The notes beneath the pieces were generated by a model that made no database searches, had not been told where the DNA came from, and worked only from the letters and a program-made list of their open reading frames with translations. Of a stretch of DNA of 64,000 nucleotides, positions 34,195 to 43,989 are shown piece by piece; position 1 is the stretch's first letter, and each line of letters opens with the position of its first letter. The translations under genes were made by a program, and so were the position numbers. The stretch spans positions 62,001 to 126,000 of the forward strand of contig JBMYSW010000003.1 in NCBI GenBank assembly GCA_049603715.1. The letters are read 5' to 3'. Source of the DNA: Pontibacterium sp049603715. GTDB lineage: Bacteria; Pseudomonadota; Gammaproteobacteria; Pseudomonadales; Balneatricaceae.

Positions 34195-35343
34195 ATGCAA
34201 CGTCGTGATGCTCTTAAATCACTTTTAGGTTTAGGCGTTGGTATGGCGAGCCTCAGTGCGACGGGTATTAGTCCCTTAGCGATGGCTCAAGCCTCCCCAA
34301 CGGCAATCACTGACCTTAGTGAGCACCAACCCTTGCTTGCCTCGGCAATGACCTCCAAAACCGGTGAGCATTCGTTAACCTTGGTTAACGCCGACGGTAG
34401 TTTAGGGTTACAAGCCACATTGCCGACACGTGCCCACCATGTGGCCAAGCACCCAATCCATCCGCAAGTTGCCGTGGTTGCGCGACGCCCCGGCACCTTT
34501 GTGCAGGTTTATAACTACGAGACACAGGCGCTTATTGCAGATATTCATGCCCAGCCTGAGCATCATTTTTTTGGCCATGGTATCTACAGCCCAAGCGGTG
34601 AGTTGCTTTACGTCACCGAAAACAACCTCAAGACGGACCAAAGTGCTTTAGCCGTCTACGAGACTCAAACCTACTCTCGTGTAAATACATTCCCTACCCG
34701 AGGTATAGGCGCACATGAGCTCGTGTGGGCGGGGGATGGGGTGATTGCCGTCGCTAACGGCGGTATTTTAACGCGCCCCGAACAAGGCCGAAAAAAGCTC
34801 AATCTCGACACCATGCAGCCGTCACTGACTTACCTTGATGCACAAAGTGGCCAGGTGCTGGAACAAGTTTTTTTACCCGAGCATTTACACAAGCTCAGTA
34901 TTCGCCATATTGCCTATTCGCCAAAGCACGGTGTAGTGATTGGCATGCAATATCAGGGCGACATGACCGATGCAGTGCCGCTTGTGGCGATACATCAGCG
35001 CGGCAAAGGCATTGAGTTTATGGATGTGATGCAAGGGGCCTATTTAAACTTTCGCCAATACTGCGGCAGTGTCAGGGTCGACACCTCAGGGGAAATCGCT
35101 GCAATTTCGTCACCAGTAGGCGGCATTGTTAGCTTTTGGCGATTAGCCGACCGCCAACTCCTAGCCGTCAAAAAAGCACGAGACGGCTGTGGCTTATGTG
35201 CCACACAACAGGCAGGGGAGTTTTTGGTGACCAGCGGCAGTGGCTGGGTAAAGCGCTTTAGAGCGCCTGAGTTTAAGGCCGAACGCACCTTTGCCGGTAG
35301 TCGCTTCGACAAATGGGATAACCACCTGATGTGGCTTGCCTAA
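34195..35343 (+). CDS. DUF1513 exported beta-propeller-like protein
   Basis: This 382-residue protein begins MQRRDALKSLLGLGVG, a twin-arginine-like signal, suggesting Tat export. The rest resembles a YVTN-type propeller (GHGIYSPSGELLYVTENN, HELVWAGDGVIAVANGG, IRHIAYSPKHGVVIG) and fits DUF1513. It is the last gene of the imelysin/di-haem operon. DUF1513 proteins accompany imelysins in several gammaproteobacteria, and the function is unknown. Confidence 0.86.
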   Translation: MQRRDALKSLLGLGVGMASLSATGISPLAMAQASPTAITDLSEHQPLLASAMTSKTGEHSLTLVNADGSLGLQATLPTRAHHVAKHPIHPQVAVVARRPGTFVQVYNYETQALIADIHAQPEHHFFGHGIYSPSGELLYVTENNLKTDQSALAVYETQTYSRVNTFPTRGIGAHELVWAGDGVIAVANGGILTRPEQGRKKLNLDTMQPSLTYLDAQSGQVLEQVFLPEHLHKLSIRHIAYSPKHGVVIGMQYQGDMTDAVPLVAIHQRGKGIEFMDVMQGAYLNFRQYCGSVRVDTSGEIAAISSPVGGIVSFWRLADRQLLAVKKARDGCGLCATQQAGEFLVTSGSGWVKRFRAPEFKAERTFAGSRFDKWDNHLMWLA

Positions 35344-35374
35344 GCGAGCCCCAAGCCTTGGTATGCCCGGCGGC

Positions 35375-37534
35375 TTAGCTTTCTAGCTCTGCCGCCGCGC
35401 TACGGCTCTCTTTTAGCCAGCTCAGCACCGTCACTTCATCCATAGGCCCAGCAAAAAGGTCACCTTGCTGGAAAATACAGCCCGAAGCCTTTAACCACTG
35501 GCTTTGAGGCTCGCTTTCAACACCCACGGCTACAGTCTCAAATTGCAAACAATTGGCCGCAGCCAACAAGGCCGCCATGCCACCTGTACCTTGGTGATGC
35601 TCGGTCACACCGGCCACCAGCGACCGATCGAGCTTCATACCGTCAATATCTAGTGCAGCAAGGGCATAGAGCGAGGCGTGTTCTGCGCCGTATGCATCCA
35701 TCACCACAGAAACGCCAGACGAGCGAATTTGCTCTAGAATGTGCTTCAGCTCGTTCCAATGGGGTAATAGGTAACCTTCGGGAATCTCTAGCTTAATTTG
35801 CCCAGGGGCGACTTTTACATCCACCAAAAACTGCAGAATTTGGCTAAAGCTATCATTCTCAATCAGCTCGTGGCCGTTGAGATTAAGCGAGATAGGCAAA
35901 GGCCCGTATCCACCGGCTTGAATTCGATTAAAACAGCTACTCGCTGCTTTAAGGGCCCATGTAAACAACTCGACCGACAGGCCCGCTGCCCGTGCCACCG
36001 ACATGAACTCAGCAGCGCCCAGCAAACCCAAAACAGGGTGCTGCCAACGTACCATGGCTTCTAACTCAACGACTTCTTGCGACTCCACATTGAGCACAGG
36101 CTGATAGTGCATCACCAACTGGTCGTCGGCTAAGGCATCCTTCAAAGACTGAGCTAACGGCCACAAACGTTGCCAACGCTGGTTCAAGCTTTGGTTATAA
36201 AAATAAAACTGGCTGCTTTCGGCTCGGTTGGCATGGTTGACTGCGCTTTGCGCTGCCGCAAGTAAAGCGGGCGCTGTCATCGCATCTTCACCTAAGCGGG
36301 CGATACCAATGGCTGCAAACAGCATATCTGGGTGGGCGAGAGGCATGTTTTCGTGCAGAGTTTGAATCACCTTACAGGCCACACGTGCGAGCTGATCTGA
36401 GTGCTCATATTCGTCAATCACCAAAGCAAACTCTTGGTCATTGATGCGCGCCAAATAGTCGTTTTGACGAATACAACGCAAAATGACACCAGCAATATGG
36501 GCCATACTGGCGTCTTCGTAACCCGCGCTATGACCAAAGGGCCGCACACAAATCATTAGCAGACCAAGGGTGCGGGCACGTCGCTCACACAGGGCCACAC
36601 TGCGCCCCAGGTGAGACTCAAGTAACTTACTATTTGGTAGACCCGTAACAGAGTCAAAGCCGCCCCAGGTTTTATGGCTGGCCTGAACACCTGTTACGGC
36701 GCTCATATCGGAGAAGATGCACAGCAGCCTAAACGGCATACCTTCGTCGTCATGCAGCTTGGTAATGGCTAACCACTGGGGGTATAGCTCGCCATTTTTG
36801 CGCTTGTTCCAAATCTCGCCTTGCCAGCTGCCCGATTCCAACACAGCATCGCTGATGTGCTGATAAAACTCGTCGCTGTGACGACCCGAACGCAAAAGGG
36901 AAGCACTTTTACCAAAGCAGTCTTCGTGGCTATAGCCTGTGGATGCGGTAAAAGCAGCATTAATGTCGAGAATCACACCGCCAGCATCCAGTAACATAAT
37001 GCTTTCGCTGGCCTGCGACATAACGTCATTTGTCAACACATTGGCGGCATTTGAGGGCTGATGCTGTAACCAAGGCACTAACAAACTAGCCAGCCACTGA
37101 GCGGTTTCTAGCTGCTTGCCTTGCCAAGGGTTTGGGCTACCTTGTTCGCCGCACATTAAAACCCCAATGCGGCTACCACCAAAATAGATGGGCAAGCAAT
37201 GTAAGCCCTCAATGTCCCAAGCCGTTAGCCATACCCGCAAGCCTTGATGGTCTTCGTTGATATGGCAAAAGGTATAATCGAGCTGGCCTTCGTCGAGGTC
37301 AAAATGGTCAAACAAGGCATGTGGATAAGGCAAACTTAGGCCGACTTCGTTAGGGCTAAGGGACTTTAAGCGTAGGTCATCAGCGCCATTTTGAGGCTGA
37401 TAGAGGGCCAACTTGTCCACAGCCAACAGCTCGGCGGCTTGCGCAAGCAAACCGTCGAGGTTTTGTCGGCCTTGGGGATTTTGCTGGGCACGTATAAGGC
37501 GTGCCAGCGTTGACGATGGTTGAGACTGAGACAT
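35375..37534 (-). CDS. GAF-PAS-GGDEF-EAL protein with degenerate catalytic motifs
   Basis: This 719-residue protein has a GAF-like domain (about 20-155), a PAS domain (about 170-285, LDAGGVILDINAAFTASTGYS), a GGDEF-type domain (about 290-440) and an EAL-type domain (about 455-715). The GGDEF signature is replaced by INDQEF. The EAL domain reads EAMVRW instead of EALxRW, DAYG instead of DDFG, and AVGVE instead of AEGVE. Both cyclic-di-GMP activities are therefore probably lost and the protein may act as a nucleotide-binding or scaffold protein. AGGAAGG precedes the start. It follows the Lon-like gene after a perfect 8-bp hairpin. Confidence 0.88.
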   Translation of the reverse strand: MSQSQPSSTLARLIRAQQNPQGRQNLDGLLAQAAELLAVDKLALYQPQNGADDLRLKSLSPNEVGLSLPYPHALFDHFDLDEGQLDYTFCHINEDHQGLRVWLTAWDIEGLHCLPIYFGGSRIGVLMCGEQGSPNPWQGKQLETAQWLASLLVPWLQHQPSNAANVLTNDVMSQASESIMLLDAGGVILDINAAFTASTGYSHEDCFGKSASLLRSGRHSDEFYQHISDAVLESGSWQGEIWNKRKNGELYPQWLAITKLHDDEGMPFRLLCIFSDMSAVTGVQASHKTWGGFDSVTGLPNSKLLESHLGRSVALCERRARTLGLLMICVRPFGHSAGYEDASMAHIAGVILRCIRQNDYLARINDQEFALVIDEYEHSDQLARVACKVIQTLHENMPLAHPDMLFAAIGIARLGEDAMTAPALLAAAQSAVNHANRAESSQFYFYNQSLNQRWQRLWPLAQSLKDALADDQLVMHYQPVLNVESQEVVELEAMVRWQHPVLGLLGAAEFMSVARAAGLSVELFTWALKAASSCFNRIQAGGYGPLPISLNLNGHELIENDSFSQILQFLVDVKVAPGQIKLEIPEGYLLPHWNELKHILEQIRSSGVSVVMDAYGAEHASLYALAALDIDGMKLDRSLVAGVTEHHQGTGGMAALLAAANCLQFETVAVGVESEPQSQWLKASGCIFQQGDLFAGPMDEVTVLSWLKESRSAAAELES

Positions 37535-37550
37535 CTGATTCCTTCCTGAT

Positions 37551-37570
37551 GTATGCGCTTTCGCGCATAC
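37551..37570 (-). terminator. Hairpin between the Lon-like and GGDEF/EAL genes
   Basis: A perfect 8-bp inverted repeat, GTATGCGC and GCGCATAC with a 4-base loop, starts 1 bp after the Lon-like stop. It lacks a T tract, so it may be a processing or partial-termination element. Confidence 0.45.
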
Positions 37571-37571
37571 A

Positions 37572-39944
37572 CTAAGCCTTAAGCTTAGCTAATTCTCGCA
37601 AACGCATCAGTACCTTGTGGTTGATACTGCGCTGCGTAAAGCTGCCGTCGGATTTTCGTACACCAGCTTTGCGGCCCATCAAAATTTCGAGGGCCTGATC
37701 GACGGTAGCCACGGCATAAACATGAAACTGCCCAGCTTCCACCGCATCCACCACTTCGGGCTTCAGCATGAGGTTTCGGACATTGGCTTTAGGTATTAAA
37801 ACACCTTGCTTACCCGTGAGGCCACGGTACTGACACAAATCGAAAAAACCCTCTACTTTTTCATTAACACCACCAATGGCCTGCACTTCGCCATACTGAT
37901 TTATGGAGCCAGTAGTAGCATATTGCTGCAAAATAGGGATATGGGTAAGTGCCGAAATAAGCGTACAAATCTCGGCGAGAGAGGCGCTGTCGCCATCCAC
38001 ATAGCCATAAGACTGCTCTAAGGCGATGTTGGCGCTCAAAGCCATGGCAAAGTCTTGTGCGTATTGATGGCCCAAGTAGCCCGATAAAATCATCACACCC
38101 TTAGAGTGAATCGCTTGGCCGAGTGCCACCTCGCGTTCAATATCAACAATGCCACGGGTACCCGGAAATACCGTCGCGGTAATACGCGCTGTTGTGCCAA
38201 AGGACACATCGCCCACTTGCAGTACCGTAAGGCCGTTGGCTTTACCCACCGCACTGCCATCACTGTCGATCAGTACCGTTTCGTTTACGATACTTTCGTG
38301 AATTTTCTCAGACAATCGCGACGTACGACGTTGCTTTGCATCCAGCGCCGCATTAACGTGGCTGGCATCAATAAACTCGCCGGCCGCTTTAACACGATGG
38401 AAATTAGCCTCACAAAGCAAGTCTACCAGCTCACCGATATGAGCCGATAGCAAGCTTTGATCTTGGGCCAAACGGGAGCTGTGTTCAACCAAGCGCGCCA
38501 CCGCAGAGCGGGTAAGATGACCAAGGCCCTCTTCTTGCGCCAAGGTAGCCATTAGGCGTGCATAGTCGTTAATGGCACGTGGGGTGCGTTTTACGTCTTC
38601 GTCAAAATCCACCACCACACGAAACATCTTTTCAAAGTCGTGGTCGAGGTCTTGGAGTAAGTAGTAGATATCACGACTACCCACCAGCACCACTTTAACT
38701 TTAAGCGGGATCGGCTCTGGATTCAGGGTAATAGTGCTCACCCCTGAATATTCGCTGGCAGGGTTTTCGATGCGAATTTCATGCGACTTAAGTGCTCGCT
38801 TAAGTGCTGCGTAAACAAACGGCTGCTCTAGCAGCTTTTCAGCTTCGAGCACCAAGTAACCGCCGTTGGCACGGTGTAAAGCACCGGAGCGAATTAGCTG
38901 GTAGTTGGTGGAAAATGCGCCCATTTCGGCACTGTATTCAACACGGCCAAATAGGTTTTCGTAGGTAGGGTGCGCTTCGTGTACAACCGGTGCACCTTGC
39001 GTCTCAATGTTGTTTACAAGCAGGTTTACGCCATAGCTTTCTTCCACAATGGCACGACGCATCGCGTCACTTTTAGCCTCGCTTTGGCGCTCATCACCTA
39101 AAAGTTCGTCGAGGTTTTTTACCATCGCTTGCTCAAGCTTTTCGAGGTATTCGGCAACGCCGTCTACATCGCTAAAGGCCTCTTTAAGCGGCGCGAGCAA
39201 AGGGGTAATCGTGGCTTTTGCCGTTTCTTGGTCAAGCTCACGTAGCTCTTCTGTGGCTTCTCGACGCCATGTTGGTAGTTCGGTCAGTGCATCGTTTAGT
39301 AACTCTTCAAGCTCTGCAATGGCGTTCGAAAAGGCCTCACGGGCTTCTTCCGTCAGCTGCGAAAACGCCGCTTCATCCATTGCTTGGCCATCTTTGACCG
39401 GAGTAAAACCAACATTGCCACCATCACGATACACAGCGATGCTGTATTCACGCGCTTGACGCTCTACCTTCTCAATTGCCTTTTCGTATTGGCGATTAAA
39501 TTCCCATTCTATTTTGCCTTTTTGGCGCTGGTAGCTTGGGTTTTCAAAGGCGGCGGGCAACTCGGTAAGAATCGACTCAAGTAGGCTGTTCACCCCTTTT
39601 CTAAAAGCGTCGGCACGACCGGGAGGGAAGGGTAGCGCTTTGGGGTAACGACGGTCATCTAAGTTATTGAGGTAGACCCAGTCACTCGGGCTATCGGCGG
39701 TTTGCGCGCTGGTGCGTAAACTTTCCATGGCAAACGAGAAGCGACCGGTATGAGGGTTGCCCATGACAAAGAGGTTGTAGCCTGGGCGTATCATTCCAAC
39801 GCCAAACTCCATGGCCTCAAGGGCGCGATGTTGGCCAAAAAACCCTTTGTAGGTTTCTAGCTCTTGTGTGGTTTCAAAGGTAAGTTGTGAGTGCTCACAT
39901 ACGCGGTAAAGCGCTTGAGAGGTTAGCTGACAAGATTGATCCAT
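37572..39944 (-). CDS. Lon-like ATP-dependent protease (LonB/YcbZ type, S16 family)
   Basis: This 790-residue protein belongs to the Lon-like group related to E. coli YcbZ. The ATPase part is atypical, with GNPHTGRFSF where a P-loop lysine would be. The C-terminal S16 protease domain has the Ser-Lys dyad: S653 in VDGDSAS and K696 in GGVNEKVEGF, 43 residues apart as in classical Lon. The N-terminal half contains a long charged coiled-coil-like insertion (about 180-290). A role in protein quality control or DNA-related regulation is possible. GGGAG precedes the start. Confidence 0.9.
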   Translation of the reverse strand: MDQSCQLTSQALYRVCEHSQLTFETTQELETYKGFFGQHRALEAMEFGVGMIRPGYNLFVMGNPHTGRFSFAMESLRTSAQTADSPSDWVYLNNLDDRRYPKALPFPPGRADAFRKGVNSLLESILTELPAAFENPSYQRQKGKIEWEFNRQYEKAIEKVERQAREYSIAVYRDGGNVGFTPVKDGQAMDEAAFSQLTEEAREAFSNAIAELEELLNDALTELPTWRREATEELRELDQETAKATITPLLAPLKEAFSDVDGVAEYLEKLEQAMVKNLDELLGDERQSEAKSDAMRRAIVEESYGVNLLVNNIETQGAPVVHEAHPTYENLFGRVEYSAEMGAFSTNYQLIRSGALHRANGGYLVLEAEKLLEQPFVYAALKRALKSHEIRIENPASEYSGVSTITLNPEPIPLKVKVVLVGSRDIYYLLQDLDHDFEKMFRVVVDFDEDVKRTPRAINDYARLMATLAQEEGLGHLTRSAVARLVEHSSRLAQDQSLLSAHIGELVDLLCEANFHRVKAAGEFIDASHVNAALDAKQRRTSRLSEKIHESIVNETVLIDSDGSAVGKANGLTVLQVGDVSFGTTARITATVFPGTRGIVDIEREVALGQAIHSKGVMILSGYLGHQYAQDFAMALSANIALEQSYGYVDGDSASLAEICTLISALTHIPILQQYATTGSINQYGEVQAIGGVNEKVEGFFDLCQYRGLTGKQGVLIPKANVRNLMLKPEVVDAVEAGQFHVYAVATVDQALEILMGRKAGVRKSDGSFTQRSINHKVLMRLRELAKLKA

Positions 39945-40121
39945 TCTTTACTCCCGCTAAAACCTGCACGGCGCTTACGCTGAAAGGGCAGCTATAACGG
40001 CGGCCCTGCCAAGCTGCAGGGCCTATAAACAACAGCCACACCGTGAGTTAAACCACTATAGAAGATTGCTGCTCTTATAAATCAATTACTTAAACAGCAT
40101 AAACCTAATTTAGGTGCGCGG

Positions 40122-40952
40122 CTAGCTTTTCTCTAACTCAGCTCGTAACTGTTGATGCACACTTGCTGTGCTAGGGCGAACGTCGCGCCAAACGTAAAAG
40201 GCCTCAGCGGCTTGTTCTACCAGCATGCCTAAGCCATCAATCGCCTTGTAAGCGCCTTGCGCAAGGGCCCATTCTGAAAAGGCCGTTAGCTCAGCACCGT
40301 ACATCATGTCGTAGCACCAAGTGCTCGCACCCACACATTCACTCGGAACCGGTGGCACATCGTTCGCTAAGCTTGCTGAAGTACCATTAATAATGACATC
40401 AAACTCGCCTTTTAGGTCTTCAAAACGACATGCATTGATATTGCCAAACTCGGCCATTAATTCGGCCAGCAACTCTGCTTTGGCAACGGTGCGGTTTGCC
40501 ACGGTCACACTGGATGGGTTTTGCGCCAAAATAGGCTGTAAAACGCCACGTACAGCGCCCCCTGCGCCCAATACCAACACTCGCTTTCCTTCAAGGCTGC
40601 AGCCCGCGTTTACCGTTAAGTCGGTTACCAAGCCTGCGCCGTCGGTGTTATCTCCCCAAACTTCGCCGGTTTCGGGATGAATGAATAGGGTGTTTACCGC
40701 GCCCGCGCACAAGGCGCGCTGAGTATGGCCTTTGGCAAAGGCGTAGGCATTTTCTTTAAACGGCACGGTGACATTTGCACCTTGGCCGCCGTTACCAAAA
40801 AAGGCAGAGATGCTGTCATCAAAACCATCGAGTGGGGCAAGCAAGTGCTCGTAACTGATGTCTTGCTTGGACACACGGGCAAATTCGGCGTGAATAGACG
40901 GCGACTTTGAATGAGCGATTGGGTTGCCAACCACAACGTATTTATCGGTCAT
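40122..40952 (-). CDS. aroE: Shikimate dehydrogenase, biosynthetic copy
   Basis: This 276-residue enzyme reduces 3-dehydroshikimate to shikimate with NADPH in aromatic amino acid synthesis. Substrate residues are canonical: S15 and S17 (AHSKSP), catalytic K66 (NVTVPFK) and D104 (NTDGAG). The cofactor site has GAGGAVRG and ANRT. It overlaps hemF by 4 bp and sits in the conserved dprA-tsaC-hemF-aroE order near the origin, so this copy is taken as the housekeeping one. The paralogue at 1256-2083 lies in the catabolic island. Confidence 0.94.
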   Translation of the reverse strand: MTDKYVVVGNPIAHSKSPSIHAEFARVSKQDISYEHLLAPLDGFDDSISAFFGNGGQGANVTVPFKENAYAFAKGHTQRALCAGAVNTLFIHPETGEVWGDNTDGAGLVTDLTVNAGCSLEGKRVLVLGAGGAVRGVLQPILAQNPSSVTVANRTVAKAELLAELMAEFGNINACRFEDLKGEFDVIINGTSASLANDVPPVPSECVGASTWCYDMMYGAELTAFSEWALAQGAYKAIDGLGMLVEQAAEAFYVWRDVRPSTASVHQQLRAELEKS

Positions 40953-41863
40953 GAGGCTAACCAGTCCTTATCAATTAAAAAGTCAGTGTAGAGCTTGGCT
41001 TCTTCGGTGCCTTCTTCAGGGGCCCAGTCATAGCTCCAGCGCACCTCTGGCGGCAGAGACATTAAAATCGACTCGGTGCGACCGCCCGACTGCAAACCAA
41101 AGAGGGTGCCTCGGTCAAACACAAGGTTAAACTCCACATAGCGGCCACGGCGGTGCAGCTGGAAGTCGCGCTGACGCTCGCCAAACGGCGTGTCTTTGCG
41201 CTTTTCAACGATAGGAGTGTAAGCCGGCAGGTAGGCATTACCCACGGCTTGCATGATTTCAAAGCTCTTTTCAAATCCCGGCCCGTTAAGATCATCAAAG
41301 AACAAGCCGCCGATGCCACGCGGCTCATCGCGGTGCTTAAGGTAAAAGTAACGATCACACCAAGCTTTGTAGTCGTCGTAAAGGTTACCATCAATGGGGG
41401 CGAGGGCGTCTTTAGCCACTTGGTGCCAATGTACGCAGTCTTCTTCGTTGCCATAGTAGGGGGTAAGGTCAAAACCACCGCCAAACCACCATACAGGCTC
41501 AGCCCCTTCTTTTTGCGCGATAAAAAAGCGTACATTAGCGTGCGAGGTAGGAACGTAAGGATTTTGGGGGTGCATCACCAAAGATACGCCCATGGCCTCA
41601 AACGTACGACCAGCTAGCTCTGGACGCGCAGCGGTTGCCGAAGGAGGCAGTTTATCGCCAAACACATGTGAAAAGTTAACGCCGCCTTTTTCAAAGATTG
41701 CGCCTTTGGTAATCACGCGGCTTCGACCGCCACCGCCTTCTGCACGGTCCCAAGTGTCTTCTTCAAATTCGGCTTGGCCATCCAATGCCGCAAGTTGTTC
41801 TGTGATTCTGTCTTGCAGGCCTAATAAATAGGCCTTTACCGTTTCAACACTGGGTTGGCTCAT
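40949..41863 (-). CDS. hemF: Oxygen-dependent coproporphyrinogen III oxidase
   Basis: HemF decarboxylates coproporphyrinogen III to protoporphyrinogen IX using oxygen, in haem synthesis. The 304-residue length from the ATG at 41863 (MSQPSVETVKAYLLGLQDRI) is normal. GAGA lies upstream of that start, whereas the upstream in-frame start at 41959 adds 32 non-homologous residues. Diagnostic segments are AEGGGGRSRVI, WWFGGGFDLTPYY and HRGRYVEFNLVFDRGTLFGL. It is translationally coupled to aroE. Confidence 0.95.
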   Translation of the reverse strand: MSQPSVETVKAYLLGLQDRITEQLAALDGQAEFEEDTWDRAEGGGGRSRVITKGAIFEKGGVNFSHVFGDKLPPSATAARPELAGRTFEAMGVSLVMHPQNPYVPTSHANVRFFIAQKEGAEPVWWFGGGFDLTPYYGNEEDCVHWHQVAKDALAPIDGNLYDDYKAWCDRYFYLKHRDEPRGIGGLFFDDLNGPGFEKSFEIMQAVGNAYLPAYTPIVEKRKDTPFGERQRDFQLHRRGRYVEFNLVFDRGTLFGLQSGGRTESILMSLPPEVRWSYDWAPEEGTEEAKLYTDFLIDKDWLAS

Positions 41864-42020
41864 ATCGTCTCTCATGCTTGGATTAACTTCACGGGGCTCA
41901 CACCCTGCGACCACATGCTCACACTGTACCACATGGGGGTAAGTTTCTTTATAGGCCATTACGGCTAACGTTTGGCCTTACATCGCAACGCCTGCAGTCA
42001 GCTCAGCGGCTTATACATTG

Positions 42021-42572
42021 CTAGCGTAATGTTTTATTTGTTTGGATATCACGAATGGTTGTGGGCTTATCCAAGCCACCCAAAGGGCCGTCCAGCACGT
42101 AACCCAAACCCTCTGGGAAGTAATCGTGCACTTGAGCTGCACTCATCGCTGGCGGGGCGCCCGCAGGGTTGGCTGAGGTGGATACCAAAGGGCCAAACGC
42201 AGTACACAACGCCTGTACCAGCGGGTGATCACTGACACGCACTGCAACACCCGCATGTTGGCCTTTAATCCAAGTGGGTACCCAGTCATTTGGGTCAGGT
42301 AAGATCCACGTATTGGGGCCGGGCCAAGTCGCTGCCAATTGTGCTTTCTGCTCGTCGGAGAGCGGGGCAACGAGGGGCTGAACTTGCCCAATATCGGCGG
42401 CAACAATAATGACGCCTTTTTCAAGCGGTCGCTGCTTTAACGCCAACAGGGCTTTAAATGCGTCGTGATTTAACGGGTCACAACCCACGCCCCACACAGC
42501 TTCGGTAGGGTAGGCCACCACTTGACCACTTTTGAGGGCCGCCAAAGCAGCATCCATTGGCGATACAGCCAT
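42021..42572 (-). CDS. tsaC: Threonylcarbamoyl-AMP synthase TsaC
   Basis: This 183-residue YrdC/Sua5-type enzyme makes threonylcarbamoyl-AMP for the t6A modification of tRNA. The start at 42572 has GAGG upstream; the in-frame ATG at 42632 would add 20 unrelated residues. Conserved parts include YPTEAVWGVGCDP, KQRPLEKGVIIVA, WPGPNTWI and STSANPAG. It lacks the extra C-terminal domain of Sua5, as TsaC proteins do. It stands between dprA and hemF as in Pseudomonas. Confidence 0.95.
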   Translation of the reverse strand: MAVSPMDAALAALKSGQVVAYPTEAVWGVGCDPLNHDAFKALLALKQRPLEKGVIIVAADIGQVQPLVAPLSDEQKAQLAATWPGPNTWILPDPNDWVPTWIKGQHAGVAVRVSDHPLVQALCTAFGPLVSTSANPAGAPPAMSAAQVHDYFPEGLGYVLDGPLGGLDKPTTIRDIQTNKTLR

Positions 42573-42725
42573 AAAAACCTCGTGTAAAACGTTGAATAGT
42601 TCAGGGAGCCTTGGTGCTATTAAGCCACCCAAGGTCTATGTGGAGCTTACCCTAAACCCACGCCCGTTAAGAGGCAAGTTTGATGCGGCTCATTCGAAAC
42701 TCATTCAAAGGCTAGTTTGAGCCGT

Positions 42726-43910
42726 TTATGCCCGATAAATACTATCGCCTCGCTGGCTCACCAAACCTTCTAGCTCCAACTCCGAGATAGCAACGCTAAG
42801 GTCTTGGCTAGATAAACCCAGTTCGCGACTGAGTTGCTCACCGGAGGTGGGCTCGTCGGTTAATAAGGCAAGCACTTGGTGCGCAGTGCTGGATACATCA
42901 ATATCCTTCGCTTCAGATACATTACAAGCGCAATGTAAACTTTCTACAGGTCTTTCCATCATTGGCATCACTTCAGTAATGATATCCATAGGCGTAGTCA
43001 CCAACAGTGCGCCTTGGCGCAACAGCTGTAGGTTACCAGCCGAGTTGGCGTTATCTAAACCACAGGGCAGGGCAAACACTTCTCGGCCTTGGTTTAATGT
43101 GTGTTGCGCGGTCGTCAGCGAGCCACTTTTTAAACCGGCCTCCACCACCAATGTGCCCAAACTAAGGCCACTGATTATTCGGTTGCGACGAGGAAACAAA
43201 TGAGGAATCGGTGGTGTACCCAACGGGCTCTCGGTAACGATCGCACCACCAAAGGCCACGATTTCTTCGGCAAGCCCTTGATGCCGACGCGGGTAAATTT
43301 GGTCAGCCCCTGTGGCTAACACCGCCACCGTAGGCCCAGCTGCATCTAACGCGCCTTGATGCGCGCAAGCATCAATCCCTAATGCAAGCCCAGAAGTGAC
43401 CACAATACCTGCTTCGCTTAAGCCTTTAGCGAACTGGCGCGCGTGCCTTTGGCCCGATAGGCTGGCATTTCGACTACCGATTACAGCTACTTGAGTACGT
43501 GATAACGCCGCGATACTGCCCACAACAAAAAGTACCGCGGGCGCATCGTTAATCTGAGCCAACGAGGAGGGGTAGTCTTCGTCGCCAAACGCAATCACAT
43601 GGTGGTCGGCGCTTTGTGATAACCAGTGTTCAGTTTCGTTAATTCGCTGCCACAAGGCACCTTGTTGCTGCTGAAACGCCATCACCTGTTGCTGTGCTTT
43701 GGCCGACAAACCCATCGCCTCCAAAGCCGCCTGAGGTTGGGCTAGCAGTTGTCGCGGAGTGATACCTGCAGAGATAAAGGTTTGTAAGTGCGTTGGCCCT
43801 AGTCGATCTACGCCACTGGCAGCAAGCCAATAGGCCCACGAAGGTAGAGCAGGGAGTTCGATGCACACAGGCGCGAGGGCGAAGCCCAGTTGTGAGGGTA
43901 AGTTGTTCAT
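42726..43910 (-). CDS. dprA: DNA processing protein DprA
   Basis: DprA binds incoming single-stranded DNA and loads RecA during transformation. The 394-residue protein has an N-terminal helical part, the Rossmann-type core (AVIGSRNASLSGQRHARQFA, TSGLALGIDACAHQGAL, FPRRNRIISGL) and a C-terminal winged-helix-like domain (about 330-394). The ATG at 43910 follows AAGGA; an upstream GTG/ATG at 43964 would add 18 residues without homology. Its presence in the conserved position says little by itself about competence. Confidence 0.94.
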   Translation of the reverse strand: MNNLPSQLGFALAPVCIELPALPSWAYWLAASGVDRLGPTHLQTFISAGITPRQLLAQPQAALEAMGLSAKAQQQVMAFQQQQGALWQRINETEHWLSQSADHHVIAFGDEDYPSSLAQINDAPAVLFVVGSIAALSRTQVAVIGSRNASLSGQRHARQFAKGLSEAGIVVTSGLALGIDACAHQGALDAAGPTVAVLATGADQIYPRRHQGLAEEIVAFGGAIVTESPLGTPPIPHLFPRRNRIISGLSLGTLVVEAGLKSGSLTTAQHTLNQGREVFALPCGLDNANSAGNLQLLRQGALLVTTPMDIITEVMPMMERPVESLHCACNVSEAKDIDVSSTAHQVLALLTDEPTSGEQLSRELGLSSQDLSVAISELELEGLVSQRGDSIYRA

Positions 43911-43989
43911 AAACGTCCTTGTTGAGTTAAAAAGCAAGCGACCGTTCCGCTGGTCGCCTGACATGCGTTCGCTAGGTGATATGTGTGCC

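Noticed and set aside
39049..39459. Ser-rich 136-codon open frame on the plus strand
   Set aside because: It is antisense to the Lon-like protease gene and has low-complexity composition typical of a shadow frame.
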